Notes under the pieces: generated by a model
What the model was told of the DNA's origin: nothing
The model's database searches: none
The model's input: the letters and a program-made list of their open reading frames with translations, nothing else
Source: Chryseomonas sp014190935
GTDB taxonomy: Bacteria; Pseudomonadota; Gammaproteobacteria; Pseudomonadales; Pseudomonadaceae
DNA length: 64,000 bases
Assembly: GCF_014190935.1 (NCBI RefSeq)
Contig: NZ_JACHVV010000002.1
Coordinates: 1-64,000, forward strand
Direction of reading: 5' to 3'
Made by a program: the position numbers and the translations under genes
Part shown: piece after piece, positions 7,178 to 17,360 of the stretch
Numbering within the stretch: position 1 is the stretch's first letter
Layout of the letters: each line of letters starts with the position of its first letter

Positions 7178-8489
7178 GGGTCACCTCCTGGGTATCGAGG
7201 GCGATCAGCAGGGTGCCGAGGATGAACAGGCCGGAGCAGAGGGCGAAGAAGCCCAGCACCGCCGGGTAGCCACCCAGGTGCTGCAGCAGCAGGCCGACCA
7301 GGATGGGCACGGCGATGCCGCCGAGGCTGCCGGCCAGGTTCATCACCCCACCGATCAGGCCGACGCGTGCCGGCGCCGCCAGCAGCGCCGGGAAGCTCCA
7401 GTAGAGGCTGCCCCACATGAGGAAGAAGGCGGTGAGCGATAGCAGCGCCACGGCGGCATAGGGATCGGTCAGCCGCGGCAGCAGCAGGAAGGCCGCCAGG
7501 GCCACCAGACCGGAGCAGGACAGCAGTCCCTTGGCGGCGAGGCCACGACGCACGCCCTTGCGCACCAGCAGGTCGCAGAGGAAGCCACCGACCAGGGAGC
7601 CGGCCGCCCCGCAGAGGAAGATGACGAAGGTGGCGGCGCCTATGCCCTTGATGTCGAAGCCGCGGGCCTGGGCCAGGTAGCTGGGCCCCCAGGTCAGCAG
7701 GCCGAAGAAGACCATGGCCCAACTGGCGCGACCGATGAGGATGCCGGCCAGGGAGCGGCGGGCGATGCCCAGGCCCCGGGCGCCAGCCTTGGCGGCCTGG
7801 GCCATCGAGGTGGTGCGACCTTCGTTGATGCGCGCGAGCTCGGCGGCATTGACCCCGGGGTGGGCGGCCGGGTCGTCCCTGAGATAGCGCCAGGCGAGCC
7901 AGGCCATGGCCAGGGTGGCGATACCGGCGATGAAGAAGGCGGTGCGCCAGGAACCGAAGACGGCGATCAGGTAGGCGATGAGCAGACCGCCCAGGGCCAC
8001 GCCCAGTGGTCCGCCGCAATCCATCAGTACCGCGCCCCGCCCGCGTTCGCTGGAGGCCAGCCAGAGGGAATTGAGCTTGCCACCGGCCGGGAACAGCGGG
8101 GCCTCGGCAGCGCCCAGGGCGACCCGGGCGAAGATCAGCGACAGCCCGCCGGTGGCGAAGGCGGCGAGGGTCTGGAAGACGCCCCAGAGGCCGGTGGACC
8201 AGCCGATGACGCGGCGCGGGCCGTAGCGGTCGATCAGCCAGCCGCCGGGAATCTGCAGGAGCGCATAGGCCCAGAAGAAGCTGCTGAGGATCAGCCCCTG
8301 GATGGCCGGCGTCAGCTGGAATTCGCGGGCGATGGTGGGCATGGCGATGGACAGCGACACGCGGTCCACCAGGTTGATGACGGTCAGGCCGAAGATGATG
8401 GCGAAGATGCGCCAGCGGACGCGGGAGGCCTGGAGCACCGTGGGTACGGCGGCTTCGCCGAGGCGTGAGGAACGGGACGTCGAGAGCAT
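7170..8489 (-). CDS. MFS transporter, anion:cation symporter (sugar acid) type
   Basis: 439 residues with about 12 predicted membrane spans. The loop 2 signature DRYGPRRV and the early DRVSLSIA sequence in helix 1 are typical of the anion:cation symporter family, which carries galactonate, glucarate, hexuronates and aromatic acids. It is the first gene of the leftward operon and starts about 105 bp from the nearer palindromic operator. It probably imports the acid or lactone degraded by the enzymes that follow. A second importer of a different type is encoded divergently. Confidence 0.85.
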   Translation of the reverse strand: MLSTSRSSRLGEAAVPTVLQASRVRWRIFAIIFGLTVINLVDRVSLSIAMPTIAREFQLTPAIQGLILSSFFWAYALLQIPGGWLIDRYGPRRVIGWSTGLWGVFQTLAAFATGGLSLIFARVALGAAEAPLFPAGGKLNSLWLASSERGRGAVLMDCGGPLGVALGGLLIAYLIAVFGSWRTAFFIAGIATLAMAWLAWRYLRDDPAAHPGVNAAELARINEGRTTSMAQAAKAGARGLGIARRSLAGILIGRASWAMVFFGLLTWGPSYLAQARGFDIKGIGAATFVIFLCGAAGSLVGGFLCDLLVRKGVRRGLAAKGLLSCSGLVALAAFLLLPRLTDPYAAVALLSLTAFFLMWGSLYWSFPALLAAPARVGLIGGVMNLAGSLGGIAVPILVGLLLQHLGGYPAVLGFFALCSGLFILGTLLIALDTQEVTHG

Positions 8490-8595
8490 GGCGTGGACCC
8501 CTGGGATTCTTGTTATGGGTGTTCAGCTGCCGGCTGGCGAGGTCGACTATCGGATGCGGGTCGATAACCGTCTAATCAAATCTGCGCATAGGTGT

Positions 8596-8610
8596 ATAGC
8601 CTCAGGATAT
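8596..8610. promoter_or_regulatory. palindromic operator, copy 1
   Basis: The 15-mer ATAGCCTCAGGATAT is an imperfect palindrome of form ATA-n-CCT-n-AGG-n-TAT and contains the T-N11-A core of LysR boxes. A near-identical copy lies at 8678-8692, exactly 82 bp away centre to centre. This copy is nearer the leftward MFS operon. The likely ligand is the LysR regulator at 11937. Confidence 0.65.
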
Positions 8611-8677
8611 AGGTCAGCCGAGTGCGGTTGCTGCAGCCCTTCTGCCATGCGGCCAAGGACGATGTGACGTGCAAGAC

Positions 8678-8692
8678 ATAACCTGAGGCTAT
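8678..8692. promoter_or_regulatory. palindromic operator, copy 2
   Basis: The 15-mer ATAACCTGAGGCTAT matches the reverse complement of copy 1 at 14 of 15 positions. It lies 90 bp upstream of the tctC start. The 292-bp divergent region 8490-8781 holds no gene. Confidence 0.65.
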
Positions 8693-8781
8693 CGGTGCAT
8701 GCCTTATTTTGAGTGGTCAGGTTTGCCCGGGGCCGCGCACACTCGGCCCACCCAAAACAACGACAAGAAAGAGGTAGTCCC

Positions 8782-9780
8782 ATGCGCAGCACTCTCCTGC
8801 TCGCCGCCCTCCCCCTGTGCCTGGCCGCCGTGGGGGCTCCCATTGCCCAGGCTGCCTGGCAACCCGAGGGCAAGGTGGAGATCGTCGTCGCCGGCGGCCC
8901 CGGTGGCGGCACCGACCAGCTCGGCCGGCTGATCCAGTCGATCATCACCCAGCACAAGCTGCTTGATGCCAGCACCGTGGTGATGAACAAGGGCGGCGGC
9001 AATGGTGCCGAGGCCTTCCTGGAGATGAAGCTGGCCAAAGACGAGGCGGACAAGCTGGTCATCGCCACCAACAACGTCTATCTGCTGCCGCTGACCGCCA
9101 AGCTCGGCTACCAGCTCGCCGATCTCACCCCGGTGGCGGCCATCGCCGAGGATGACTTCATCCTCTGGAGCTACGCCGACGCGCCTTGGAAGGACGCCCG
9201 TGGCTACATCGATGCCATCAAGCAGGATCCGGCCGGCAAGCGCATGGGTGGCAGCCAGTCCAAGGACGTCGACCAGACGCTGACCCTGCTGCTCAATCGC
9301 ACCGAGGGCACCAAGCTCACCTACATCCCCTTCAAGAGCGGCAGCGAGGCGGCGACCCAGCTGGCCGGCAAGCACATCACCTCCAACGTCAACAACCCCA
9401 GCGAAAGCCTGAGCCAGTGGCGTGGTGGGCAGGTGGTGCCGCTGTGCGTGTTCAGCCAGGCGCGCATGGCCTACACCGCCAAGGTCACAGAGACCCTGGC
9501 CTGGTCGGACGTGCCCACCTGCAAGGAGCAGGGCCTGGGCATCGACCAGTACCGCTTCCCGCGCACCGTGCTGCTACCGGGCGGCGTCAGCGACGAACAG
9601 CGCATCTTCTATGTGGAGCTGTTGCGCAAGGTCAGCCAGACGCCGGAGTTCAAGGCCTACATCGAGCGCAATGCCCTGGTGCCGACCTTCCTCGAAGGCC
9701 AGGCGCTGCAGGACTACATCGCCCAGGACACCGCCCGGGTCACCCCGGTGTTCGAGGCCGCGGGCTGGCTCAAGCGCTGA
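8782..9780 (+). CDS. tctC: Tripartite tricarboxylate transporter substrate-binding protein
   Basis: 332 residues. A Sec signal peptide (MRSTLLLAALPLCLAAVG, cleavage likely near AQA-AW) leads to a periplasmic TctC/Bug-family binding protein with the glycine-rich GGPGGGTDQ motif after strand 1 that holds carboxylates. The start was chosen for the signal peptide and for AAGAGG upstream; an in-frame ATG 69 nt earlier would bury it. The protein should capture an organic acid and pass it to TctB/TctA. First gene of the rightward operon. Confidence 0.9.
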   Translation: MRSTLLLAALPLCLAAVGAPIAQAAWQPEGKVEIVVAGGPGGGTDQLGRLIQSIITQHKLLDASTVVMNKGGGNGAEAFLEMKLAKDEADKLVIATNNVYLLPLTAKLGYQLADLTPVAAIAEDDFILWSYADAPWKDARGYIDAIKQDPAGKRMGGSQSKDVDQTLTLLLNRTEGTKLTYIPFKSGSEAATQLAGKHITSNVNNPSESLSQWRGGQVVPLCVFSQARMAYTAKVTETLAWSDVPTCKEQGLGIDQYRFPRTVLLPGGVSDEQRIFYVELLRKVSQTPEFKAYIERNALVPTFLEGQALQDYIAQDTARVTPVFEAAGWLKR

Positions 9781-9808
9781 TCGGCGCATCGACACAGGAG
9801 AGACGGCC

Positions 9809-10327
9809 ATGGCCGGAGATTCCCTGATCACCACCCGCTGGGTGGAGTTGGGCCTGGCGGCCTTTACCGCCGGACTCGGAGGCATCGTGATGGTGGGCAG
9901 TCTGGAGCAGGGTATCGGCTGGGGCGATGCCGGCCCCGAGCCGGGCTACTTCCCCTTCTACATCGGCCTGCTGCTGACCCTGGCCAGCCTGGCCACGGCG
10001 CTGCAGACGCTGTGGCGCTGGCAGGCGCTGCGCACCAGCTTCGTCGAGCGCGCCGCCTTCGGCCAGGTGCTGCGGGTCTTCCTGCCGATGCTGGCCTTCG
10101 TCGTCGCCCTGCCCCTGCTGGGCCTCTATCTGACGGCCTTCCTGTTCATCGCCTGGTTCATGGCACGGGATCGCCAGCGACAAAGGCGCTATGGCGTCTG
10201 GCAGATCCTTGCCACCGCCGGCGGCGTGAGCCTGGCCAGCTATCTGATCTTCGCCCTCTGGTTCAAGGTGCCGCTGGATGCCGGGCCCCTGGCCGACCTC
10301 GCCCGCCTGTTGAGGAGCCTGTCATGA
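9809..10327 (+). CDS. tctB: Tripartite tricarboxylate transporter small membrane subunit
   Basis: 172 residues from MAGDSLITT, preceded by CAGGAGAG. There are four hydrophobic spans, and the GDAGPEPGYFPFYIG segment after span 1 is the usual TctB signature. It is the small, poorly conserved integral-membrane subunit. It begins 28 nt after tctC and its stop overlaps the tctA start (ATGA). Confidence 0.88.
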   Translation: MAGDSLITTRWVELGLAAFTAGLGGIVMVGSLEQGIGWGDAGPEPGYFPFYIGLLLTLASLATALQTLWRWQALRTSFVERAAFGQVLRVFLPMLAFVVALPLLGLYLTAFLFIAWFMARDRQRQRRYGVWQILATAGGVSLASYLIFALWFKVPLDAGPLADLARLLRSLS

Positions 10328-11844
10328 GCGAATTCGATTCCCTGATGCACGGGATGAGCCTGATCCTGTCCTTCCATCACGTCGCCCTGATGGTGATCGG
10401 CGTGCTGCTCGGCATCTTGGTCGGGGTGCTGCCCGGCCTGGGCGCGCCCAATGGCGTCGCCCTGCTGCTGCCGCTGACCTTCACCATGAGTCCGACCTCG
10501 GCCATCATCCTGCTCTCCTGCATGTACTGGGGCGCACTGTTCGGCGGCTCCATCACCTCGATCCTATTCAACATCCCGGGCGAACCCTCGTCGGTGGCCA
10601 CCACCTTCGACGGCTATCCGCTGGCGCGCCAGGGCCGCGCTGGCGAAGCCCTGACCGCGGCCTTCACCTCGGCACTGCTGGGCGCCCTGGTCGGGGTGCT
10701 GCTGCTGACCTTCCTCTCCAGCCGTATCGCCGCCTTCGCCATGGAATTCAGCTCGCCGGAATTCTTCGCCGTCTACCTGCTGGCCTTCTGTACCTTCATC
10801 GGCATGAGCAAGAATCCGCCGCTGAAGACGGTGGCGGCCATGATGATCGGCTTCGCCATGGCGGCGGTGGGCATGGATACGGTGTCCGGCAATCTGCGCC
10901 TGACCTTCGACCAGCCGGCACTGCTCTCGGGCATCAGCTTCGAGGTGGCGGTGATCGGCCTGTTCGGCATCGGCGAGATCCTCTGCACCGTGGAGGAAGG
11001 CCTGGTCTTTCGTGGCGAGCAGGCGCGCATCACCCTGCGCACCGTGCTCGGTACCTGGAAACAGCTGCCTCGCTACTGGCTGACCTGGCTGCGCAGTGCC
11101 CTGGTCGGTTGCTGGATGGGCGTGACGCCAGGTGGCCCTACCGCCGCTTCCTTCATGAGCTACAGCCTGGCGCGGCGCTTTTCGAAGAACCGCGAGGGCT
11201 TCGGCAAGGGCGAGCTGGAAGGGGTGATCGCGCCGGAGACCGCCGATCACAGCGCCGGTACCAGCGCCCTGCTGCCGATGCTGACCCTGGGCATTCCCGG
11301 CTCGGCCACCGCCGCGGTGATGCTCGGCGGCCTGATGATCTGGGGCCTGCACCCCGGCCCGACGCTGTTCGCCGAACAGCACGACTTCGTCTGGAGCCTG
11401 ATCGCCAGCATGTACCTGGGCAACGTGGTCAGCCTGATCGTGGTGCTGGCGACGGTGCCGCTGTTCGCCGCGATCCTGCGGATCCCCTTCTGCATCATCG
11501 CGCCGATCATCTTTACCGTCTGCGTGATCGGCGCCTACTCGGTGCACAACAGCCTGTTCGACGTCTGGCTGATGCTCGGCTTCGGCGTTCTCGGCTACGC
11601 CTTCAAGAAGCTCGGCTACCCCATCGCTCCGCTGGTGCTGGCGGCGGTGCTGGGTGACAAGGCCGAGGACGCCTTCCGCCAGTCGATGCTGTTCTCCGAT
11701 GGCCAACTGGGCATCTTCTGGTCCAACCCGCTGGTGGGCAGTCTGACCACCGCGGCGCTGCTGATGCTCTGCTGGCCGTTGCTGGCGCGGGGCCTGCAGG
11801 CGCTACGCCAGGGCCAGCCGCGGGCCAAGGTACGGCCGTCGTGA
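10324..11844 (+). CDS. tctA: Tripartite tricarboxylate transporter large permease
   Basis: 506 residues, about 11-12 membrane spans. The TctA motifs GVLPGLGAPNG near residue 40 and GGLMIWGLHPGP near residue 340 are present. It forms the translocation channel of the secondary transporter with TctB and TctC. It overlaps tctB by 4 nt. The substrate is probably the same compound, or a close relative, as that of the divergent MFS permease. Confidence 0.92.
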   Translation: MSEFDSLMHGMSLILSFHHVALMVIGVLLGILVGVLPGLGAPNGVALLLPLTFTMSPTSAIILLSCMYWGALFGGSITSILFNIPGEPSSVATTFDGYPLARQGRAGEALTAAFTSALLGALVGVLLLTFLSSRIAAFAMEFSSPEFFAVYLLAFCTFIGMSKNPPLKTVAAMMIGFAMAAVGMDTVSGNLRLTFDQPALLSGISFEVAVIGLFGIGEILCTVEEGLVFRGEQARITLRTVLGTWKQLPRYWLTWLRSALVGCWMGVTPGGPTAASFMSYSLARRFSKNREGFGKGELEGVIAPETADHSAGTSALLPMLTLGIPGSATAAVMLGGLMIWGLHPGPTLFAEQHDFVWSLIASMYLGNVVSLIVVLATVPLFAAILRIPFCIIAPIIFTVCVIGAYSVHNSLFDVWLMLGFGVLGYAFKKLGYPIAPLVLAAVLGDKAEDAFRQSMLFSDGQLGIFWSNPLVGSLTTAALLMLCWPLLARGLQALRQGQPRAKVRPS

Positions 11845-11936
11845 ACGCCCCGGCCTGGCGCGGACGCATCCCACCGACGCCAGGCCCGGGCTCATGCGCT
11901 ACCCTAGCCGGCTCCCCTGCCCCAAGGTCCGCCAGC

Positions 11937-12908
11937 ATGACGCGCATTCCCGATGCCCACACCATCCACAGCCGTCTGCGCCTGCGCCAGTTGCGGCTGG
12001 TGCTGGCGCTCGCGGAATTCGGCTCGCTGCGCCGCGCCGCCGACGACATCGGCATGACCCAGCCGGCGGCCACCAAGATGCTGCACGAGATCGAGAGCTT
12101 GCTGGGCGTGGGGCTGTTCGAGCGGCTGCCGCGCGGCATGCGCGCCACGGCCTTTGGCGAGACGGTGATCTACTACGCGCGGATGGTGTTCGCCGAACTC
12201 TCGGGCATGCGCGAAGAACTGGTCGCGTTGGAATCGGGCAATCTCGGCCGTGTCGCGGTGGGCGCCATCCCGGCGCTGGCCTCGGGGCTGCTGACGCGCA
12301 CCATCGCCACCCTCAAGCAGAGCCATCCGCGGCTGTCCATGTCCATCCAGGTGGATACCAGCGACGTGCTGGTCCAGGCGCTGCTGCAGGACCAGCTGGA
12401 CGTGGTCCTGGGGCGCATCCCAACCGGAGCCCGCGCAGAGGAATTGCTGTTCGACAGCCTCGGCGAAGAGGTGCTCTGCGTGATCGCCGGCGCCCAGAAT
12501 CCCCTGGCCCAGGCCACCCACCTGACCTGGGGCGAATTGCAGGAACACACCTGGGTGCTGCAGCAGCATCCTAGTCCGATGAGGGCCATCATCAACCAGG
12601 CCTTCCACGATGCCCGGGTCGATATCCCCGGCAGCATCGTCGAGACCACCTCCATCATGACCCTGCTGGCGCTGGTACAACAGACCGACATGCTCGGCGT
12701 GACCCCGCTGTCGGTGGTCAACGACTACCCCGGTCGGCACCTGCTGGCGGTGCTGCCGATCGCCTTCGAGCCGCGGCTGCCGCCCTATGGATTGATCCGT
12801 CGCCGGCACCGGGTGCAGTCCTCGGCCATGCAGACCTTCATGGTGGCGGTGCGCAGCGAGCATGGGCGGCTAAGGCACGACGACGGTTCTGCGGCCAATT
12901 CCGGCTGA
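11937..12908 (+). CDS. LysR-family regulator, GbpR-like
   Basis: 323 residues from MTRIPDAHTIHSRLRLRQLR. The helix-turn-helix reads MTQPAATKMLHEIE, followed by LGVGLFERLPRGM. The two-arginine LRLRQLRL lead-in is typical of the LysR subgroup that includes Agrobacterium GbpR (galactose-binding protein regulator). It begins 92 nt after tctA in the same direction and is the natural candidate to bind the paired palindromes at 8596 and 8678. An in-frame ATG at 11841 overlaps tctA but would add 32 residues without family similarity. Confidence 0.85.
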   Translation: MTRIPDAHTIHSRLRLRQLRLVLALAEFGSLRRAADDIGMTQPAATKMLHEIESLLGVGLFERLPRGMRATAFGETVIYYARMVFAELSGMREELVALESGNLGRVAVGAIPALASGLLTRTIATLKQSHPRLSMSIQVDTSDVLVQALLQDQLDVVLGRIPTGARAEELLFDSLGEEVLCVIAGAQNPLAQATHLTWGELQEHTWVLQQHPSPMRAIINQAFHDARVDIPGSIVETTSIMTLLALVQQTDMLGVTPLSVVNDYPGRHLLAVLPIAFEPRLPPYGLIRRRHRVQSSAMQTFMVAVRSEHGRLRHDDGSAANSG

Positions 12909-13035
12909 CCGGCAGACCATCGATTGCCCCACCCAACCGGCTTGGGCATAGTGAACCGGCTTGCCAGACACCGGAGTCACCCGCCATGCCCGTCCTGTCG
13001 TCCCTCGCCCGCCCCGCTGCCTGTCGGGGTCGCCC

Positions 13036-13770
13036 ATGACCCAGCGCACCATGCTGCTCACCGGCGCCAGCCGCGGAATCGGTCACGCCACCGTCAAGCT
13101 GTTCCGCAGCCTGGGCTGGCGTCTGCTCACCGTATCCCGCCAGCCGTTTTCCGAGGAGTGCGCCTGGCCGGAAGCCCGCGACGCGCACATCCAGGCCGAT
13201 CTTGCCGATCTTTCGCAGATCGATCGCCTGGTCGCCACCGTTCGCGAACGCCTGCCCAGCGGCAAGCTGCACGCCCTGGTCAACAACGCAGGGATCTCGC
13301 CCAAGGGAACCGACGGCAGTCGCCTCGGCGTGCTGGCTTCGGATGCCGAGACCTGGACCCAGGTGCTCAACGTCAACCTGGTCTCCACCGCCCTGCTGGC
13401 CCGTGGCCTGCTGCCTGAGCTGGAAGCGGCCCAGGGCAGCATCGTCAACGTCACCTCCATCGCCGGTTCCCGGGTGCATCCCTTCGCTGGCGTGGCCTAT
13501 GCCGCCTCCAAGGCGGGCCTGGCCGCTCTTACCCGCGAACTGGCCCATGAACTGGGCCCCCGTGGCATCCGCGCCAACGCCATAGCACCCGGCGAGATCG
13601 CCACCTCCATCCTCTCGCCCGGTACCGACGGTCTGGTGGAAGCCGAGGTCCCGCTCAAGCGCCTGGGCACCCCCGACGAAGTGGCCGAGACCATCTACTT
13701 CCTGTGCAGCGAACGCTCCTGCTACATCAACGGCGCCGAGATCCATATCAACGGCGGTCAGCACGTCTAG
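13036..13770 (+). CDS. Short-chain dehydrogenase/reductase
   Basis: 244 residues, classical SDR. The nucleotide-binding TGASRGIG is at the N-terminus, followed by NNAGIS, the catalytic serine in VTSIAGS and YAASK. The C-terminal NGGQ is the usual SDR tail. It is an NAD(P)-dependent oxidoreductase of unknown substrate. It follows the LysR gene by 127 bp and may belong to the acid catabolic module, for example oxidising a 2-keto-3-deoxy acid, or may be unrelated. The ribosome-binding site is weak. Confidence 0.8.
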   Translation: MTQRTMLLTGASRGIGHATVKLFRSLGWRLLTVSRQPFSEECAWPEARDAHIQADLADLSQIDRLVATVRERLPSGKLHALVNNAGISPKGTDGSRLGVLASDAETWTQVLNVNLVSTALLARGLLPELEAAQGSIVNVTSIAGSRVHPFAGVAYAASKAGLAALTRELAHELGPRGIRANAIAPGEIATSILSPGTDGLVEAEVPLKRLGTPDEVAETIYFLCSERSCYINGAEIHINGGQHV

Positions 13771-13886
13771 GTAGCGCCTAGGGTTGAGGGCAGCTCATCT
13801 GGATTCCTGATGCGCCGCCTGCGCCGACCTATCGGTCAGCGGAAGAGGATGCAGTGCAGGGCAGCGGCACGTCCTTAACTCAGCTA

Positions 13887-13907
13887 AAATGTTATGTTAT
13901 AACGTGA
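13887..13907. promoter_or_regulatory. Zur box
   Basis: The core GTTATGTTATAAC (13891-13903) matches the gammaproteobacterial Zur consensus GTTATANTATAAC at 12 of 13 positions counting the variable centre. The 10-bp half sites match at 7 of 10. It stands 60 bp upstream of a COG0523 GTPase gene followed by folE2, both classic zinc-starvation genes. With zinc, Zur should repress both. Confidence 0.82.
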
Positions 13908-13965
13908 TAGCTAATCGCAGAGCTTCTCCTACAGAGATGCCCTTGCCCTAGGACCTACCCTAGCC

Positions 13966-15204
<1,239 letters not shown>

Positions 15205-15218
15205 GTCGAACCCTGCCC

Positions 15219-16124
15219 ATGAATGCCATCCTGCCCGATGTCTCCCTCAGCGAGACCGCTACCCTCCCCGCCGCCCTCGACTGGGTCGGCATGCAGGGCA
15301 TCGACCTGCCGATCCGCCTCGGCCAGGGCGAACTCGACGGCCTGCTGCCAGCCAGCGCCGACGTCCAGGTCGACCTGCCCGCGGCCACCGCCAAAGGCAT
15401 CCATATGTCCCGGCTCTATCAACTGCTGGATCGCCTGGGCGGCGAAGCCCTCCTGACGCCCGAGCGTCTGCGTCTGCTGCTGAGCGACATGGTCGCCAGC
15501 CACCGCAGCTGCGATTCCCGCGCCGCCCGCCTGTGGCTGGACTTCGCCCTGCTGATCCGCCGCCCCGCCCTGGTGACCGCCGAGCTAAGTGGCTGGAAAC
15601 GCTATCCCGTACGCCTGGAGGCCAGCTGGGTAGCCGGCGCTTTCAAGCTCAGCGCGCGCGTCGAGATCCTCTACGCCTCCACCTGTCCCTGCTCCGCCGC
15701 CCTGTCCCGGCAACTGATCGAACGGGCCTTTCTGGCCGAACACGGGACCACCACGCAGCTCGATCCCGCCACCGTCGCCCACTGGCTGAAACGTCACGCC
15801 TCCCTGGCCACCCCGCACAGCCAGCGCAGCCTGGCCCGGGTACGGATCAGCCTGCCGGCCGGGGCAGCCGACTTCGGCTTGCTGCCCCTGATCGACCAGT
15901 GCGAACAGGCCCTGGGCACGCCGGTGCAGACCGCCGTCAAGCGCGCCGACGAACAGGCCTTCGCCGCGCTAAATGGCAGCAACCTGATGTTCGTCGAGGA
16001 CGCCGCCCGCCGCCTGCTGGTCGCCCTGCGTGACAGCTACCGGGACGTGAGCCTCCAGGTGCGCCATCTGGAGAGTCTGCATCCGCACGATGCGTCCGCC
16101 TGGGCCTCCAGCTCGCGCGCTTGA
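15219..16124 (+). CDS. folE2: GTP cyclohydrolase FolE2 (zinc-independent type)
   Basis: 301 residues of the COG1469 family, which makes 7,8-dihydroneopterin triphosphate from GTP for folate. The conserved STCPCS motif is in the middle of the protein. FolE2 accepts several metals and replaces the strictly zinc-dependent FolE when zinc is short. It lies 14 nt behind the COG0523 gene and the Zur box, so the pair forms one zinc-starvation operon. Confidence 0.9.
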   Translation: MNAILPDVSLSETATLPAALDWVGMQGIDLPIRLGQGELDGLLPASADVQVDLPAATAKGIHMSRLYQLLDRLGGEALLTPERLRLLLSDMVASHRSCDSRAARLWLDFALLIRRPALVTAELSGWKRYPVRLEASWVAGAFKLSARVEILYASTCPCSAALSRQLIERAFLAEHGTTTQLDPATVAHWLKRHASLATPHSQRSLARVRISLPAGAADFGLLPLIDQCEQALGTPVQTAVKRADEQAFAALNGSNLMFVEDAARRLLVALRDSYRDVSLQVRHLESLHPHDASAWASSSRA

Positions 16125-16237
16125 ACAGGGCGTCTCTGCAGCTTTCCTTTCAAAACGGCCGCTTTACCGCTTTACTGCAAACGAAGCGGTCGCTCTGGAC
16201 GGCCACTCCCTCTCTCTCGATTCAGGAGCGCTTCTCG

Positions 16238-16501
16238 ATGAAATCACGCCTTACCGCAGCAGCCATGACCGTTCTGCTGAGCGTCCTCGGCACGGGCGTC
16301 GCGCTGGCCGAAAGCCCGGTGGAAAAGAGCATCCGCCAGGACGGTCGTGACGTGAGCAAGAACGCCCGCCACGACCGCAAGGAAGTCGACAAGGGCGCGG
16401 CCCATGCCGCCGACGAAGCCGACCGCACCGATACCCACCTGGACAAGGAACGCCACCGCGAAGACAAGAAGGCGGACAAGGAATACAAGAAGACGCTGTA
16501 G
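16238..16501 (+). CDS. Small exported, highly charged protein
   Basis: 87 residues. A Sec signal peptide (MKSRLTAAAMTVLLSVLG, cleavage after ALA) leaves a mature protein of about 63 residues made almost wholly of Asp, Glu, Lys, Arg, His and Ala, with no cysteine and no hydrophobic core, probably helical or disordered. A good ribosome-binding site (CAGGAG) fixes the start, and an in-frame upstream ATG is rejected. I do not recognise a family. It lies 113 nt downstream of folE2, so co-expression under zinc starvation is possible, but it could have its own promoter. Confidence 0.7.
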   Translation: MKSRLTAAAMTVLLSVLGTGVALAESPVEKSIRQDGRDVSKNARHDRKEVDKGAAHAADEADRTDTHLDKERHREDKKADKEYKKTL

Positions 16502-16700
16502 CCCGGCCGGGCCGGGACAGAGCCAAGGATTGGCTTGTCCTCGAACGCTGTTCGCTCCTTTGAGGCACCGCCAGGTCGCTTGAATCTCGACCATTGGAAG
16601 GCAGGGACTGCATACCCAACTGGTGAACGCGCCAGGCGCATCTATAGCCATGTACCGAATCTCGACTACCCGCGCATTTAGTGAATTGCGTCACAATATT

Positions 16701-16729
16701 TTGGCATGACGGACTTGATGGCTTAGACT
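16701..16729 (+). promoter_or_regulatory. sigma70 promoter of the lipoprotein gene
   Basis: TTGGCA (16701-16706), 17-bp spacer, TAGACT (16724-16729), placed 27 bp ahead of a gene with the ribosome-binding site AAGGAG. The rest of the gap 16502-16756 holds a GC-rich hairpin just after the preceding stop and nothing else evident. Confidence 0.55.
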
Positions 16730-16756
16730 GCGCGCCTCTCGAAAAAGGAGTTTCGC

Positions 16757-17338
16757 ATGAAGCCGTCTCATCTCTTGTTCATCACCTTCGCTGCGCTGCA
16801 ACTGGCCGGTTGCGCCATCGGCCAGAAGATCGACTACCGCCAGACCGCCCCGCAACTCAGCGTCAAGGCCGACAAGCCGGTCGCCGTCGCGGTACTCGAC
16901 GAGCGCCCCTATGTAGTCGCCCAGAACAAGGATGCCACCTACGTCGGCAACATCCGCGGTCTCTACTACAACCCCTGGAGCGTCCGCACCTACAGCGGCA
17001 GCCCCCTCTCCGTCGATCTGCAGGACGCCGTGCAAAAGGCGCTGGCTCGCGCCGCCATCACCGCCATGCCCAGCCAGGCCAGCGACCGCGCACCCCAGGG
17101 CCAGAAGCTGCTGGTGCTCAAACTGCGGGAATGGAAATCCGACGCCTACATGCGCGTCCGCTTCGACTATGACGTCATCACCCAGGTCCTCGACGACCAG
17201 GGCAAGGTCCTTGCCAGCGACGAGATCAAAGGCAGCGGCCCGACCAACAACGTCATCCTCTCGGGTACCCAGGTGCTGACCAACGCCATCGACGCACCGG
17301 CCATCGCTGCCGCCCTGGCCAAGGGCAACACGCCCTGA
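16757..17338 (+). CDS. Outer-membrane-type lipoprotein, unknown function
   Basis: 193 residues. The signal peptide ends in the lipobox LAGC, so the mature protein starts with a lipidated Cys19 or so; the following Ala-Ile (no Asp at +2) predicts outer-membrane sorting by Lol. The body has a YajG-like layout, with a beta-rich start VAVAVLDERPYV and a repeat-like C-terminus, but I cannot assign a family with confidence. It has its own promoter, a strong ribosome-binding site and a terminator, so it is a single-gene unit. Confidence 0.75.
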   Translation: MKPSHLLFITFAALQLAGCAIGQKIDYRQTAPQLSVKADKPVAVAVLDERPYVVAQNKDATYVGNIRGLYYNPWSVRTYSGSPLSVDLQDAVQKALARAAITAMPSQASDRAPQGQKLLVLKLREWKSDAYMRVRFDYDVITQVLDDQGKVLASDEIKGSGPTNNVILSGTQVLTNAIDAPAIAAALAKGNTP

Positions 17339-17360
17339 TTGGACGCTGCCCTTTGCTATC

